NCBI GenBank assembly: GCA_023213395.1
Contig: CM041465.1
Location: forward strand, 99,703,741 to 99,767,740
Reading direction: 5' to 3'
Length of the DNA: 64,000 bases
DNA from: Cycas panzhihuaensis
Taxonomy: Eukaryota; Cycadophyta
Shown piece by piece: positions 25,987 through 36,599 of this stretch (position 1 is its first letter; every line of letters begins with the position of its first letter). Position numbers and translations under genes: made by a program. The notes beneath the pieces were generated by a model. It was not told where the DNA came from. It saw nothing but the letters and a program-made list of their open reading frames with translations, and searched no databases.

Positions 25987-25991
25987 TCTAC
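25987..25991. repeat. Right target-site duplication of the copia array
   Basis: TCTAC, pairing with TCCAC at 473-477. Confidence 0.6.
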
Positions 25992-28237
25992 TCTTTACTG
26001 CATGGTTGAATAGATAGGAGAAGAAGATGCTATTGCATCAGCATATAGACTTAAAATTAAGTAGTGGGGATATTAATTTACTTGATACACTTCAAAGTAA
26101 TGACAATATCCCTACTCAAGTACGAGAAGTAAATTTGGTTTCCACTATTTCTTTTCCTTCCTATCCTTTTGTGGATCCTTCTTCATCATCCCTTATTTTG
26201 ATGTCTTTATCTGATCAAGATTGTCATTTATATCATCAAGATTTTGACTAAACCTTTATATTAACTTGGGAATTTATTAACAAACCTATTCTTTTCTCTC
26301 AAGTTTCTTCAATCATTGAGTTTGTTCCTACTTATCTAAACTCTTTGATTGATTCTTCTTTATATTTTAGGCCCTCTTCCTTGTCTATTAAATTAGAGAG
26401 AAATTTACTCCTCATTGACCTTTTTCACCTTGATCACTTTAAGAATGGCGAGGCAATTATCAAACATTTAGCAAGGTCATCTCTTAATCTTCCCAATGGA
26501 CATTATAGGTTGGGTTTTTTAAAATTAATACAACCTAATTCACCACCATTTAATTGTTCTCAACCTTAGAGATAATTTCTCTTGTAGAACTTACCTCTCC
26601 TCATTTGAAGAGGGAAATGCTATGCTTGCAGAAGCAACTATTGATATTAGCTTAGGGTTAGGGACTACTCTGTAATACCTTTGTAATTAGGATAAACGAC
26701 AAATCTGAATCTTTCTTCTTGCCTAATGAGCTAAAATTATGGGAAATTTATTTTTTCAGTCCTTTTCTATCTTCCCTTGGGTTGTTCTTCCTTTCTTCAA
26801 AGTTTTTACTCATGATCATATAAGCCTTTTGCTCTTTCTAGTATTTGGAATAATTATGGGTGCTCTTTTTTGATGTTTTGGTCTTCTTCTCTTTTGAGTT
26901 TCATACTTAAGAGAGAATTTGGTCCCCAATCCTTGTTATTTATTTTCATCCTTGAAGAGAGAGATTCGTTTGTAAACTTTAGATACTTTATCACTTGCTT
27001 AGATCATACTTCCACTTGCTAGTCCTTTACCTTGAGGATTTCTTCTTGCTCATATATCACTACTATTTTCTTTTAGTTACTTTTATTATCCTTAGATTAC
27101 TCTATCTATATTTTGAAGTGAATAATCATTCTACTACCTTCCCTTTACATTTAGAGATACCATGATTTTGATTTCCTCTTTTATTGTGATTTAATTCTTA
27201 AGGAGATTGGTCTCTTTCATCTTAGGTTCCATTGAAAAGTTTAAATGCTTGGTATATTAAGTAAAAATAACTTCATAATTAGGTGGTTATAATTGATTTT
27301 TTGTAAAAAAATAGAAAGTGAAAGTCTTTAAAAAAAAATCAAAAAAAAAAAAAAAAAAAAAGTGAAGAAGAAAAAGTATACTATTATCATCCTCCTATAA
27401 TCTAGGGCAAGCCACATGATAGCTTTATCCCCACCTATCTATCTAATAAGTTGGGTTCATTTGGACGAGTCATTTAAGATTTTTAGGTCTAGTTACTTGG
27501 GTCCATCATGGCCTTAATTATGATCAAACTTTACTTGATACCTTTTTGTTCTTATTAATCATAGCCATCTAAATTATGATTTCTCTTTTTCCTTAATATA
27601 GTCAGAACTAATCTCATCTATTACCATCTCTTTATTGATTGATTTTTATGACTTCCTTTATTGATCACACTGTCTCTAAATATTAGTCCTATCTTACTGC
27701 CTATTGTGGTAGTTGATGGTTCTAGCCATGGAACATGAAAGAGCATCTGTTAAAAGGTCCTATTGGAGATAGTAAGTGATAACAACTGAGTCTTCAAGAA
27801 GTGTTAGATAGCAAGATCTGACATGTCATTGCTAGATTTTTTGAAGGTAATAATAATCACACTATTACTTGCAAGAACCTCTTCAAAGGATCAAACCCTC
27901 CATCAAGGAGTCAGTCCCCTTCCCTGTACTCTTTTTGATGATCTGTTCCAGCATTGGTCACCTACCTACCTAGAAGTAGTGGTAGTAGTAGTACAGTGGT
28001 GACCTATTTACTCAAAAGAATTTGCCACAAAACTGTGAGACTTCAAGACTAGATGATGGAGTTAGGTGTAACATTGACTACATTTGACTTTCCTCCTCCA
28101 CTCCTCTTGACCTTCATGTATTTAGATAGGTTTTTAGATGGCACTATTTATTGGGAAGCTTGCTTCATTTGTCAGCTCGCTCTCGACAGATCTGATCAGA
28201 ATTGAAGAGCACCAATTCATAACTGCATAGATCTAGA
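25992..28237 (+). other. Degraded region, possibly the pol linker of an old Tat-like element
   Basis: Mostly without a usable frame. Plus-strand open stretches at 26027-26251 and 26345-26569 are Ser/Pro-rich and weakly resemble the segment after protease in the element at 57955-58515: LDHFKNGEAIIKHLA here against VDYFEDNEALLEHLA there. That would make this region part of a gypsy element disrupted by the copia array. The likeness is short and could be chance. No RT or integrase core is recognisable. From 26600 to 28237 I see only AT-rich sequence and an A-tract. Confidence 0.35.
27325..27361. repeat. A-rich tract
   Basis: Two A runs separated by TC, the longer about 22 bases. It does not follow a recognisable LINE or SINE, so I treat it as simple sequence. 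Confidence 0.7.
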
Positions 28238-28252
28238 GTAAAAGGATTCTCC

Positions 28253-28690
28253 ATGGCATTGAGTATATTCACTGATGGAGGTAGTAGAGGTAACCCAGGA
28301 CTGTCTGCTATTGCTTGAGTGATCTATAACTAATTGAGCAACCCTCTCCTCTCTTCTGGGCTATTTATACCTAGAGTAACTAATAATGAAGTCAAATATT
28401 TTGCCATCATAGGAGCCTTATATAGTATCTATCACTCTTACCTTTTACCTCTCATTATATATTCTAATTCTTAGATTGTAGTTTATTAGCTAGTGGGGAT
28501 ATATTAGGTGCACTCTTTATAACTCCTTCTCCTTTACCATCAGGCTTCATCATTATTATTATTATTTTATTTGGTTACTATCCAATATATTCCTTAGTCT
28601 CTTATATTGAAGCTCGTGCTCTTGTCTATTCTATCTTGGATTATTACTTTAATTGTCTTTCATCTTTTAGCTGGGGGCACCTTACTCTAA
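28253..28690 (+). pseudogene. Archaeal-type RNase H domain of a Tat-like element (stops)
   Basis: One frame of 146 codons reads as the second, archaeal/plant-type RNase H known from Tat-lineage gypsy elements. The start MALSIFTDGGSRGNPG carries the first catalytic Asp (FTDG). VTNNEVKYFAIIGAL carries the Glu helix, though the usual E-Y is K-Y. The third Asp region (IIYSNS, stop, IVVY) has Asp changed to Asn. The tail IQYIP, stop, SLILKLVLLSIL matches the end motif I.hIPR..N.eaD.L. Several in-frame stops, no frameshift. It belongs to the degraded Tat-like region that also holds the PMD gene at 29560-36560. Compare the copies at 41285-41705 and 62411-62813. Confidence 0.75.
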
Positions 28691-29550
28691 AATAAGTATA
28701 AACTACCACTCTATAAAGAGTATAAACGATTGGTTTTTGAAGATAAAGGTTGAAGTAGTATGAGGATTAAGATTATAGGTTTAAGAATAAAACAAAGTAT
28801 ATGAAAGGATAGACCCACATGGGAATCTTAGGCCATGGAAGATCTTAGTAGGGAGCAAGATCCTAAAAGCTTCTTATCCCTAGAAGGATCTAGCAAGGAA
28901 TCTAATATACTCAGGAGACTAATTATTTATCAAGTGGGGTTAAATTTTTATTTTATAAATAATGTGTTTTCTTTATGATATATTATATGAATATGGATTT
29001 CATTCTATATTTATATAATCTATTAGTAGTATGATGTGAATTATATGAGTTTTTTCTTTTAAGAAGCTTGTTATCCCATCTTCTACTTTTATAAACCTAT
29101 TACCATTTATTTTAGATGGCTTTATGTTTATAGAAATAAAATTAATAAGTCTTTTATTTACTCCCTTTTATCTTTTATTTGTTTCTTATCCTTCATTACT
29201 CCTTATAATCCTTTTCTTTTAAAAAACATCTTTGTACTTTGGAATGAGTATAAACTACCATATACACACTAAAAGAAAATTTAGAAAAAAATATAAAATC
29301 ATAATAGAATAAACAAAAGAAAATAATGTTAAAATTATTATATGTTTCCATGGACCATCACACTAATGAATGTATGTTATGTTTAATTTATAAAAAAGGA
29401 AATAAAAGAGGGAAACAATTTCAGAGTTAATCATTCATTACATATAAGTTTTAAAGAAAAAGTAATTAATATATATACAGATAAGAAAACAAGGTATATT
29501 TATCACTCATGTGACTCATGATACTATAGTTAAGGCTCATAAAATACCTC
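28691..29550. other. No gene recognised
   Basis: AT-rich sequence. Two spots (28690-28706 and 29243-29260) read AGTATAAACTACCA; a similar word follows the integrase end at 58850-58870. This hints at equivalent post-pol sequence but proves nothing. Confidence 0.3.
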
Positions 29551-29559
29551 ATGTTCCCA

Positions 29560-30726
29560 TCCTATCTTTCTATATATACAAAATACATTTATCTCTGTGA
29601 GCCCTAATGAGATCTCTACTACACTCCTAACTCTATCCTCTCCTCTTTCCCTGAAGTTTGCCCATATATAGATTCTCTATGAGGTGGAAGATGTAATTCT
29701 TTCTATATTATAGTACTCTATGATGAAGTAACTTACACCCCTACCTATGCCAATGTCATTCTATATTAGATGATATCTCTCATCCTTAATTACTCTAAGC
29801 TCTAACTCTCATAGTATAAACTCTACTCTAGTGTCCATGTACATATCTTGAGCTCAAAGTGCATGGATAAAGTATCTAATACAGTGTTCCAACAGTGTAT
29901 GATCTATTATGTTCCATGCTAGAGCCTCCTCTAATGTAGGAACATAAGGGGATATCAACTCTAGTGTCTTCTTCACCTCCCCTAGAGTCATGATCTCGTC
30001 ATCTATCCATAGAAAATATATAAGTCATGATCAGTCTCTTGGAAAAAAAGTATATGATAAAAAAGGAAATATAAATTAATATATTTAAAACCAATTAACT
30101 TATATACCTGCTCACCCACCCCTTCCACTGACTCTACTGCCATTGCCTCCTCTACTTATGGTACTCCCTCTCCTTGTGGCTCTTGGGGAGCCTCCTAGGT
30201 AGGCTCCCCATCTCCTACTTTACTTCTTCCTCTTCATCCTTGCTTATTTGTTAAGCTTAGATACATGCTCTATATGAAGCCTCCCCTATCTCCACTTGGT
30301 ACTCCACCTTCTCTCTCAAGTACCTATCTGCCCCCTCCCTCTCCTCTACTAGTTGATGCCCCTCTTCTACCACCTTGACCCATCCTACCATCACCTCCAT
30401 CATCTCTCCCACCTCTACCTCCTCTCTCTCTTTCTCTTTCCCTTTACTAGTGATAGGAACCTCTCTTATTACTCCTCTATATATTACATCTACCTTGTCA
30501 TCACTCTACATCAGTAGTCCTTCATATGCATCCTCTATCAGTTGTCTCTAGATCATCTTACTTAATAGAGGGCTATGTGTACTCCTTGCTATGATAGCTA
30601 CTCTATTATAGATTCTAGCTCTCATGTACCACTTGTTCATCCTTGGATCCATGATAATTAGCTCCCTTTGTACTCCTCTGATCTTATTAAGGGGATATGA
30701 TTATAAAGCTAACACATTAGGATACA
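29560..30726 (-). pseudogene. PMD gene, C-terminal exons, minus strand (split by a copia)
   Basis: Minus-strand C-terminal part of a plant mobile domain (MAIN-like) gene. The segment 30726-30108 reads VQRELIIMDPRMNKWYMRAR, then an acidic and Glu/Lys-rich stretch (SDDKVDVIYRGVI; KGKEKEREEVEVGE) likely to form a coiled coil. An intron is predicted at 30107-30003 (105 bp; donor CAG|GTATAT, acceptor GATAG). The next exon reads MTLGEVKKTLELISPYV and then LLEHCIRYFIHAL, stop, AQDMYMDT. The last part lines up with AAFIPLVRARDIWAVETQE in the copy at 59502-61850, whose intron is in the same place. The N-terminal part lies at 36014-36560, beyond the copia. Confidence 0.6.
30003..30107 (-). other. Predicted intron in the PMD gene
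   Basis: 105 bp on minus, donor GCAG|GTATAT at 30107, acceptor GGATAG at 30003. It matches the 108-bp intron predicted at 60151-60044 in position relative to the downstream homologous exon. Inference from splice consensus and homology only. Confidence 0.5.
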
Positions 30727-30756
30727 GTTATAAGAAAATCCTTCTCTCCTCAGTCT
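30727..30756. repeat. 30-bp direct duplication, left of the young copia
   Basis: The 30 bases before the 5' LTR are repeated at 35984-36013 directly after the 3' LTR, with one C/T mismatch (30728 against 35985). The normal copia target duplication is 5 bp. Confidence 0.9.
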
Positions 30757-30976
30757 TGTTGAGATATAATGTTTTATCTAGGACAGAAAAGGGGGTCATG
30801 TTAGACCAACCCTTAAATGCTCTTATGAGATCATGCCACTTGGCAGTATCTGAGTGATTAGTTACATTAGTGGTTGTAACCAACTCATGACTCTTGTATA
30901 CTTAAGTAAATTGAATCTCAATAGAAAACTCACTCATTCCTTTCTCTGCTTGTTTCTGATCTATGTTTTTTCAACA
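30757..30976 (+). repeat. 5' LTR of the young copia
   Basis: 220 bp, TGTTGAGATATAATG...TTTTTTCAACA. Ends in TG/CA and abuts the primer-binding site. Confidence 0.95.
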
Positions 30977-30991
30977 TGGTATCAGAGCAGG
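30977..30991 (+). other. Primer-binding site of the young copia
   Basis: TGGTATCAGAGCAGG, a perfect match to the initiator Met tRNA 3' end over 12 bases, starting directly at the LTR end. Confidence 0.95.
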
Positions 30992-31631
30992 CTGCTCAAA
31001 CTGATATCTCTTGAAAAGAATTCTTCTGTCTGTTAATTCTATCAAGTGTTGAAGGAAGATATATCAATCAGCGTCATAAATTCTCCATCGTATGGAATTT
31101 GCATTTTAATTGTACGGACTGCATGCGGACGTCATTTATTCAACAGTGTCGGATCGAGACGAAATTTTGCAAGGAGGTAGATCGAAGCACGCCGAACACA
31201 TCTCTCTTCTGGAGTGAAGCATTTTGAGGCCGTTTTCAAGCCCAAATTAGACCCTAACTAGTCCGCACGTTTTTGGAGAAACCAGAGCAAAAATCTCATC
31301 GATTTTCAAAAAAATCTGGGTATTTCTAGTCTGAAATCCTTCATATAATAAATACATTTGATTTACATCCAAAATTGAAGGTTTATTTTGAGATTTTCCA
31401 GTGATTTTCCTCAAAATTTAAATTTCTGCCCTAGCCGCTATTTTTCCTTCTGGAGCAGATTTCTCCCATTTGGAAAGCAGTTTCGAAAATCTGACTTCAG
31501 ATCCTCATAGGCGACTTGAAAACCTACATTTTGAGGTATACTTCATTTTAGGCCGTACACCTAGGGTTTTGTACGGAAATACGTACAACTGTACGGACTA
31601 GCCCCAGATCAGGTCCTTCAACTCGAAAATC
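30992..31631 (+). other. Untranslated leader of the young copia
   Basis: About 640 bp between primer-binding site and gag start, no gene. It would hold packaging and dimerisation signals; none can be named from sequence alone. Confidence 0.6.
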
Positions 31632-32561
31632 ATGTCTTCCTCCCTCATTACTCTGTCTGAACCTGAAAAATTGACCAGTTCAAATTATCATGTGTGGAAA
31701 ATCAAAATGGAGACCATTTTGAGGATGAAAGATGCCTGGGAAATTGCTGAAGGAAAAGAAACACGTCCTCCTGCTGGTGATGACAAATTGAAGAGCTGGA
31801 TTGAAAGGAATAACATGGGTAGTCTCACTCTAAAAATGTCTATTTCAGATTCCGTACTTGTTTATGTTGAAAAACTGAACCAGTCTTCTGAAATCTGGAA
31901 ATGTTTGGAAAACCTATATGGTCAAAAGAACAAAGCGAGGATAATCACACTTAAAGAAGAGTTGTACAAACTCCATATGAAAGAAAACGAAGCAGTAGAA
32001 GAATTTATGCATAAAATCATCACTGTGAGAAATAATCTTCTGACTGTTGGAGGTGTGATATCTGAACAAGATCTTGTAGAAATAGTAACAGCAAGGCTGC
32101 CCAAATCTTTTGATACCATTGTTAACACTATCACTGATAGTGATAGGTTAGATAAATTAACTCTTGATGAATTGACAGGACTGCTATTAAGACAGGAGCA
32201 GAGAAACAAAAGATACAAAAACACGACAGAGCTAGAAGATGCATTTGCATCCAGATTGAATCTCGAGCAAAGAGGAAGACAACAATTTCATGCACCAAGC
32301 AGAATGTCAGATTCCAGAGGTCGAGGACGCTGGTCAAATTCTAGAGGACGAGGACGCAGTAGAGAAAATAGAATATGCTACAACTGTGGACGAACTGGAT
32401 ACTTCGCCAGCAATTGTAGGATCTTTGACATATGCTACTACTACGGACAGAGTGGACACTATCCTTATTAGTGTCCTCAAAGAAGAAATGAAATTTACAA
32501 AGGAAAAAGACCTATCGACGGATACAGCAAAGAAAAAGATGAAGAAGAAGAAGAAGAAGAG
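31632..32561 (+). pseudogene. gag: Gag of the young copia (one internal stop)
   Basis: Nucleocapsid-type protein that coats the element RNA. Starts MSSSLITLSEPEKLTSSNYH with the W-x-I-K-M motif of the UBN2/gag family (VWKIKMETIL), then a helical domain to about residue 200 and a basic RG-rich stretch (SRGRGR repeats). Two zinc knuckles follow: CYNCGRTGYFASNC, with the histidine changed to Tyr, and CYYYGQSGHYPY, stop, C, with the second Cys changed to Tyr and a TAG (32469-32471) probably derived from CAG. The frame continues past the stop into an acidic Glu-run and joins pol in the same frame, as in single-frame copia elements. Confidence 0.9.
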
Positions 32562-33763
32562 GAGACTGCCTTCATCACAGCATTGGTTACGGGAATGAAA
32601 GACAAAGACATTTGGTACATAGATTCAGGAGCCTCTAAACACATGACAAGTCGGGAAGACTGGTTTCAAACCATAAGTCCATACAATATGGACAAGTCCG
32701 TGGAGTCATGTGACAAGTACTCCCTTAACATCAAAGGGATTGGAACCATTTCAAGAATCAATGGAAATGAAAGAAAAATTGGAAATGTTCTCTATGTACC
32801 AGACCTGAAGATCAATCTTCTTTCAGTCTCTCAACTGAGCAAAAAGGGACTGAGGACCATTTTCGATAAAGAAGGGAATTGCCACATCTTGGATATGAAA
32901 AAAGACGGGAAAATTGTTGGAAAAGGGATAAGATGCAATGATCTTTACAAACTTACATCAAATCTGTACTTCCTTATTTGGAAGAAAAAGCTTCATCTTG
33001 CTCTTAAATCTGATAATAAAGTATGGCATTTAAGGTATGGACATCTCCCAATTGACACACTTAAACAAATGAAAAAGTCAGAAATGGTAAATGGTTTACC
33101 TAATATCTCTTCAGATACATTTGTTTGTAAAGGTTGTCAACTCGAAAAACAGCATAGGTTTCCTTTTAAAGAAAGCACTTGGAAGTCTCAGTCTAAATTA
33201 GATCTGATACACACAGATATTTGTGGCCCAATTTCACCACTGTCAATAAACAGATGCAGATATTTCTTAACTTTCATTGATGATTTCACTCGAAAAGTTT
33301 GGGTATATTTTTTACATAATAAGTCCAAGTCTTTGAAACATTTAAAGAATTTAAGGCGTGGTTGAGCTAGAATCAGAATGAAAATCAAGTGTATCAGTCG
33401 ATGGAGGAGGAGAATATATGCTTAACGAGTTTCTAAATTACTGCAAATACAGAGGAATTCATAGACAAGTAACAACTCCTTATACTCCTCAGTCAAATGG
33501 AGTAGCTGAAAGAAAGAATAGAACCTTGATGGAGATGACTCGAAGCATGATGTATGGAACAAAGATATCAAAGACATCTTTGTGAGGCGAAGACAACATG
33601 CTACTTAATAAATGTAAGTCCAACCAGATATCAAGAACGTCACTCGGAGGAAGCTTGGATGTGTTTGAAACCCGATGTAAGTTTTCTCAAGGTTTTTGGC
33701 AGTCAAGCATTTGTGCATATTCCTGATAAAAGGAGGTCCAAATTAGATGCAAAAAGCATATAA
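32562..33763 (+). pseudogene. pol: Protease and integrase of the young copia (frameshifted)
   Basis: Protease: WYIDSGASKHMT near 32615-32650, catalytic DSGA intact. Pre-integrase HHCC zinc finger: WHLRYGHLPID (33023 on) and CKGCQLEKQH. Integrase core: first Asp in LIHTDICGPISP, second in FIDDFTRKVWVYF, Glu in SNGVAERKNRTLMEM near 33490-33530. Frames change near 33310-33400 and again near 33555-33585; the C-terminal piece runs from 33554 (CYLINVSPTRY, VFGSQAFVHIPDKRRSKLDA) to a TAA at 33761-33763. Cleaves the polyprotein and inserts the cDNA when intact; here it cannot be made in one piece. All catalytic residues remain visible. Confidence 0.92.
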
Positions 33764-35008
33764 TGTGTTTTAATAGGATATAGTAAAAATTCAAAGGCAT
33801 ATAAGTGCATAGATCTAAGAACAAATAGAATCTATGTGAGTAGAGACGTTGTCGTTAATGAAGATAGCTCAGAAGAATCCTCACAAATCAAAATAATAGA
33901 AAATGAAAAGGAACTGGGAACCGTCAGACACAAAATAATGCAGGAAGATGAGGAAGAAGGTCAGTCAGGAATTACTTCAGAAAGTCAAGAAACTGGAGAA
34001 GAAAATGGGCTAGAAGAAGGACAAGCTGATTCGTCATCAACAACAGGTCAGGGAGACAACATCGAAAAGGAAGGACCATCATCACCAACTGGTCAGGGAG
34101 ACATCATCGAAAAAGAAAATCCACAGAAACAAAAAAAGTTGCCAAAATGGTATATCAAAACTGTTGAAGAAGGAAATATATTGGAACAAAAAACTCGAGG
34201 GCAAAGGTCAAAAGCTCTTCTAAGCAAGGTTGAAGCACAGAATTTTGACGAAGCGAAAGATCATCCAGAATGGAGAGAAGCAATGGACAATGAAATAAAT
34301 TCAATCAAGAAAAATCAAACATGGGAATTAGTAGAACTACCTGCTAATAAATCTACTGTAAACTGCAAATGGGTTTACAAAACAAAGAAAGGAGTTGATG
34401 GCCAAATTGAAAAACACAAGGCAAGGTTAGTTGCAAAAGGATACACTCAAACTGTAGGTGTAGATTTTGATGAGACTTTTTCTCCAGTAGCAAAGATGAA
34501 TATAGTAAGGACAGTAATAGCCTTAGCTGCTACCCAAAGTTGGGGAATCTCTAAGATGGACGTAAAAAATGCCTTCCTAAACAGTGAACTGGAAGAAGAG
34601 GTTTATATGCAACAACCAGATGGATACACAGAACAGGGAAAAGAAAATCTAGTCTGCAAATTGAAAAAGGCCTTGTATGGTCTAAAACAAGCACCGCGTG
34701 CCTGGTATGATAAACTAGATCACTTTCTTGAAGAAAATAAGTTCATTCGGTGTAACTTTGATTCTAGTCTATACATAAGGAAAACAAACAACAAGATAAC
34801 AATAATTGTTATTTATGTGGATGATATGCTTCTTACTGGGAATGATGTAGAAGGAATCAAGTGGATCAAAAGTCAACTTCAGCAAAAATTTGAAATGACA
34901 GATTTAGGTTCACTAAATTATTACTTAGGACTGGAAATAGGTCAACACCAAAACTATGTAACTTTGTCCCAAAGTAACTACATCAAAAGTCTACTTGTTC
35001 GATTTTAG
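33764..35008 (+). pseudogene. pol: Reverse transcriptase of the young copia
   Basis: Same frame as the integrase tail, read on past the TAA: CVLIGYSKNSKAYKCID, then an acidic Ser/Glu/Gln linker with a repeated TGQGD-I-EKE phrase (33836-34130). RT from about 34240: EAMDNEINSIKKNQTWELVE, KARLVAKGYTQ, DFDETFSPVAKM, MDVKNAFLNSELEEEVYMQQ, KKALYGLKQAPRAWYDK and the catalytic box IYVDDMLLTGND (YVDD near 34816-34827). The RT domain is open and complete over nearly 390 codons, the longest intact enzyme region in the window. It ends with TAG at 35006-35008 and RNase H follows in the same frame. Confidence 0.95.
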
Positions 35009-35740
35009 ATGGAGAATTGTAAGCCATGCACCACCCCCATGGAGACAAATTGCAATCTAACAGTAGATAGTATGGAAAAAGATGCCGATGTTACTCTATA
35101 CAGGCAAATGATTAGAAGTCTGATCTATCCGATGTACCACTGGACAGACATATCCTACTCAGTAGGACTAATATCAAGGTATATGCAGAATCCAAAGTTG
35201 AGACACTGGCAAGCCGCAAAAAGAATTTTGAGATATCTCAAAGGAACAACAGATCTCAAATTAGTATATTCAAGGGGGCATCCAATCAAAATAATAGGAT
35301 ACTGCGATTCAGACTGGGCAGGCGACAAATAACAAAGGAAATCCATAAGTGGTTTTTATTTTTTCTTAGGAGCTTCAGCAATCTCATGGTGCAGTAAGAA
35401 ACAAGCAACAGTGGCTCTCTCCTCTACATAAGCAAAATATAAAGCAGCCACATCAGCAACCTGTGAAGCCATCTGGTTAAGACAACTCTTACTTGATTTA
35501 AATCAACAGCAGAAAGAAGCAACTTCTAAAGTATGACAACCAAAGTGCCATCGGTGACCAAAAATCCAGTGCATGCAAGAACAAAACATATTGAAGTTCA
35601 TCATCACTTTATAATAGAAAAGTGCGAACAAAGAAATAGACTTGGAATCTTGTCCAACATCCGAACAAGTTGCGGATCTTCCCGACAAAACCTCTTGGGA
35701 GAGAAAGACTCAGATATTTGAGAGACAAGATTGGACTTTT
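35009..35740 (+). pseudogene. pol: RT connection and RNase H of the young copia (stops)
   Basis: MENCKPCTTPMETNCN and RYMQNPKLRHWQAAKRILRY are the normal copia RT-RNase H connection. RNase H: GYCDSDWAGDK with catalytic Asp, then TAA at 35330-35332, then SISGFYFFLGASAISWCSKK and LSST, stop, AKYKAA, where the usual AEY Glu is Lys (G-to-A). The end matches copia C-termini. Removal of the RNA strand during cDNA synthesis is its normal role; the lost Glu and stops make it inactive. Confidence 0.9.
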
Positions 35741-35746
35741 AGAGAT

Positions 35747-35763
35747 AAAACATTAAGAGGGGG
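35747..35763 (+). other. Polypurine tract of the young copia
   Basis: Purine-rich AAGAGGGGG immediately before the 3' LTR. Confidence 0.85.
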
Positions 35764-35983
35764 TGTTGAGATATAATGTTTTATCTAGGATAGAAAAGGG
35801 GGTCATGTTAGACCAAACCTTAAATGCTCTTATGAGATCATGCCACTTGGCAGTATCTGAGTGATTGGTTACATTAGTGGTTGTAACCAACTCATGACTC
35901 TTGTATACTTAAATAAATTAAATCTCAATAGAAAACTCACTCATTCCTTTCTCTATTTGTTTCTGATCTGCGTTTTTTCAACA
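35764..35983 (+). repeat. 3' LTR of the young copia
   Basis: 220 bp; compare 30757-30976. Nearly all differences are transitions. Confidence 0.95.
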
Positions 35984-36013
35984 GCTATAAGAAAATCCTT
36001 CTCTCCTCAGTCT
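35984..36013. repeat. 30-bp direct duplication, right of the young copia
   Basis: Copy of 30727-30756 with one mismatch. Removing the element and one copy restores a continuous PMD gene. Confidence 0.9.
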
Positions 36014-36560
36014 CTTGATCCTTGATAGCTGGAGGTATATGTTATCCACTATATACTACCCCCAGTTCATCTAAAATTCCTCCTCATACATTTTTATGAC
36101 TCCTTCCCATTGTGTTGGAACCCTTATAATGTTTTGGGTTCTAGTATTCCTACATATAATAATGAGGGTGATGATCCTCTATATAATATGAACACCCTTT
36201 GATATATATATGGCCTCTATGGATATCCCATGGTGACTAAACTAATTGATAAAACATGTTAGATACTAGATACATGTTATCTGAGACTTATTATCCATCA
36301 CACTAGTGAGTCTCACTCTCTCCCTATGCAAGCTAACTCTTAGTATCCTCCCCACATCCCTTAGAGTGATCTGTATCTCTCTAATTGCTCATACCATAAA
36401 GATGTTGCAGCCCAAAATCCAACAACTGATGAAATCATGGAGTATTTCATACTCCATCACTAACTAGGTCGATCCACTCACCCTCAATAGTCCACAACTC
36501 TAAATTCACCTAATCTCTCTCATTAAGTTGATTAATTATCTCTCATATAGTTAAGTGTTC
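36014..36560 (-). pseudogene. PMD gene, N-terminal part, minus strand
   Basis: Minus-strand reading includes IREIQITLRDVGRIL near 36330-36390, which fits the PMD signature (GEMTITL.DV..LLG). It goes on RVSLHRERVRLTSVMDNKSQ and FINQFSHHGISIEAIY toward the copia. Upstream (FHQLLDFGLQHLYGM) resembles the start of the domain. It continues at 30726 after the copia is removed. PMD proteins of the MAIN/MAIL type are plant proteins also found in transposable elements; their activity is poorly known. Decayed, with stops and shifts; the family call rests on the signature and on the homologous copy at 61850-59502. Confidence 0.55.
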
Positions 36561-36599
36561 ATTCTTCTACATATCTACTCTCTCTAAAGGCTACATCAC

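Larger units (their letters stand above)
30757..35983 (+). mobile_element. Young full-length Ty1/copia element
   Basis: 5227 bp with complete ends: LTR, primer-binding site, gag, protease, integrase, RT, RNase H, polypurine tract, LTR. The 220-bp LTRs differ at 9 positions by my count (about 4 %), the lowest divergence in the window. The coding frame needs few repairs: single stops at 32469, 33761, 35006 and 35330, and shifts in integrase near 33310-33400 and 33555-33585. It inserted into the minus-strand PMD gene. Its GC content is higher than its surroundings. Confidence 0.95.

Noticed and set aside
27336-27361. Poly-A as the tail of a LINE, SINE or processed pseudogene
   Set aside because: No coding or tRNA-derived sequence precedes it and no flanking target duplication was seen.
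31922-32337. Minus-strand open frames opposite gag of the young copia
   Set aside because: Shadow frames of the gag coding sequence.
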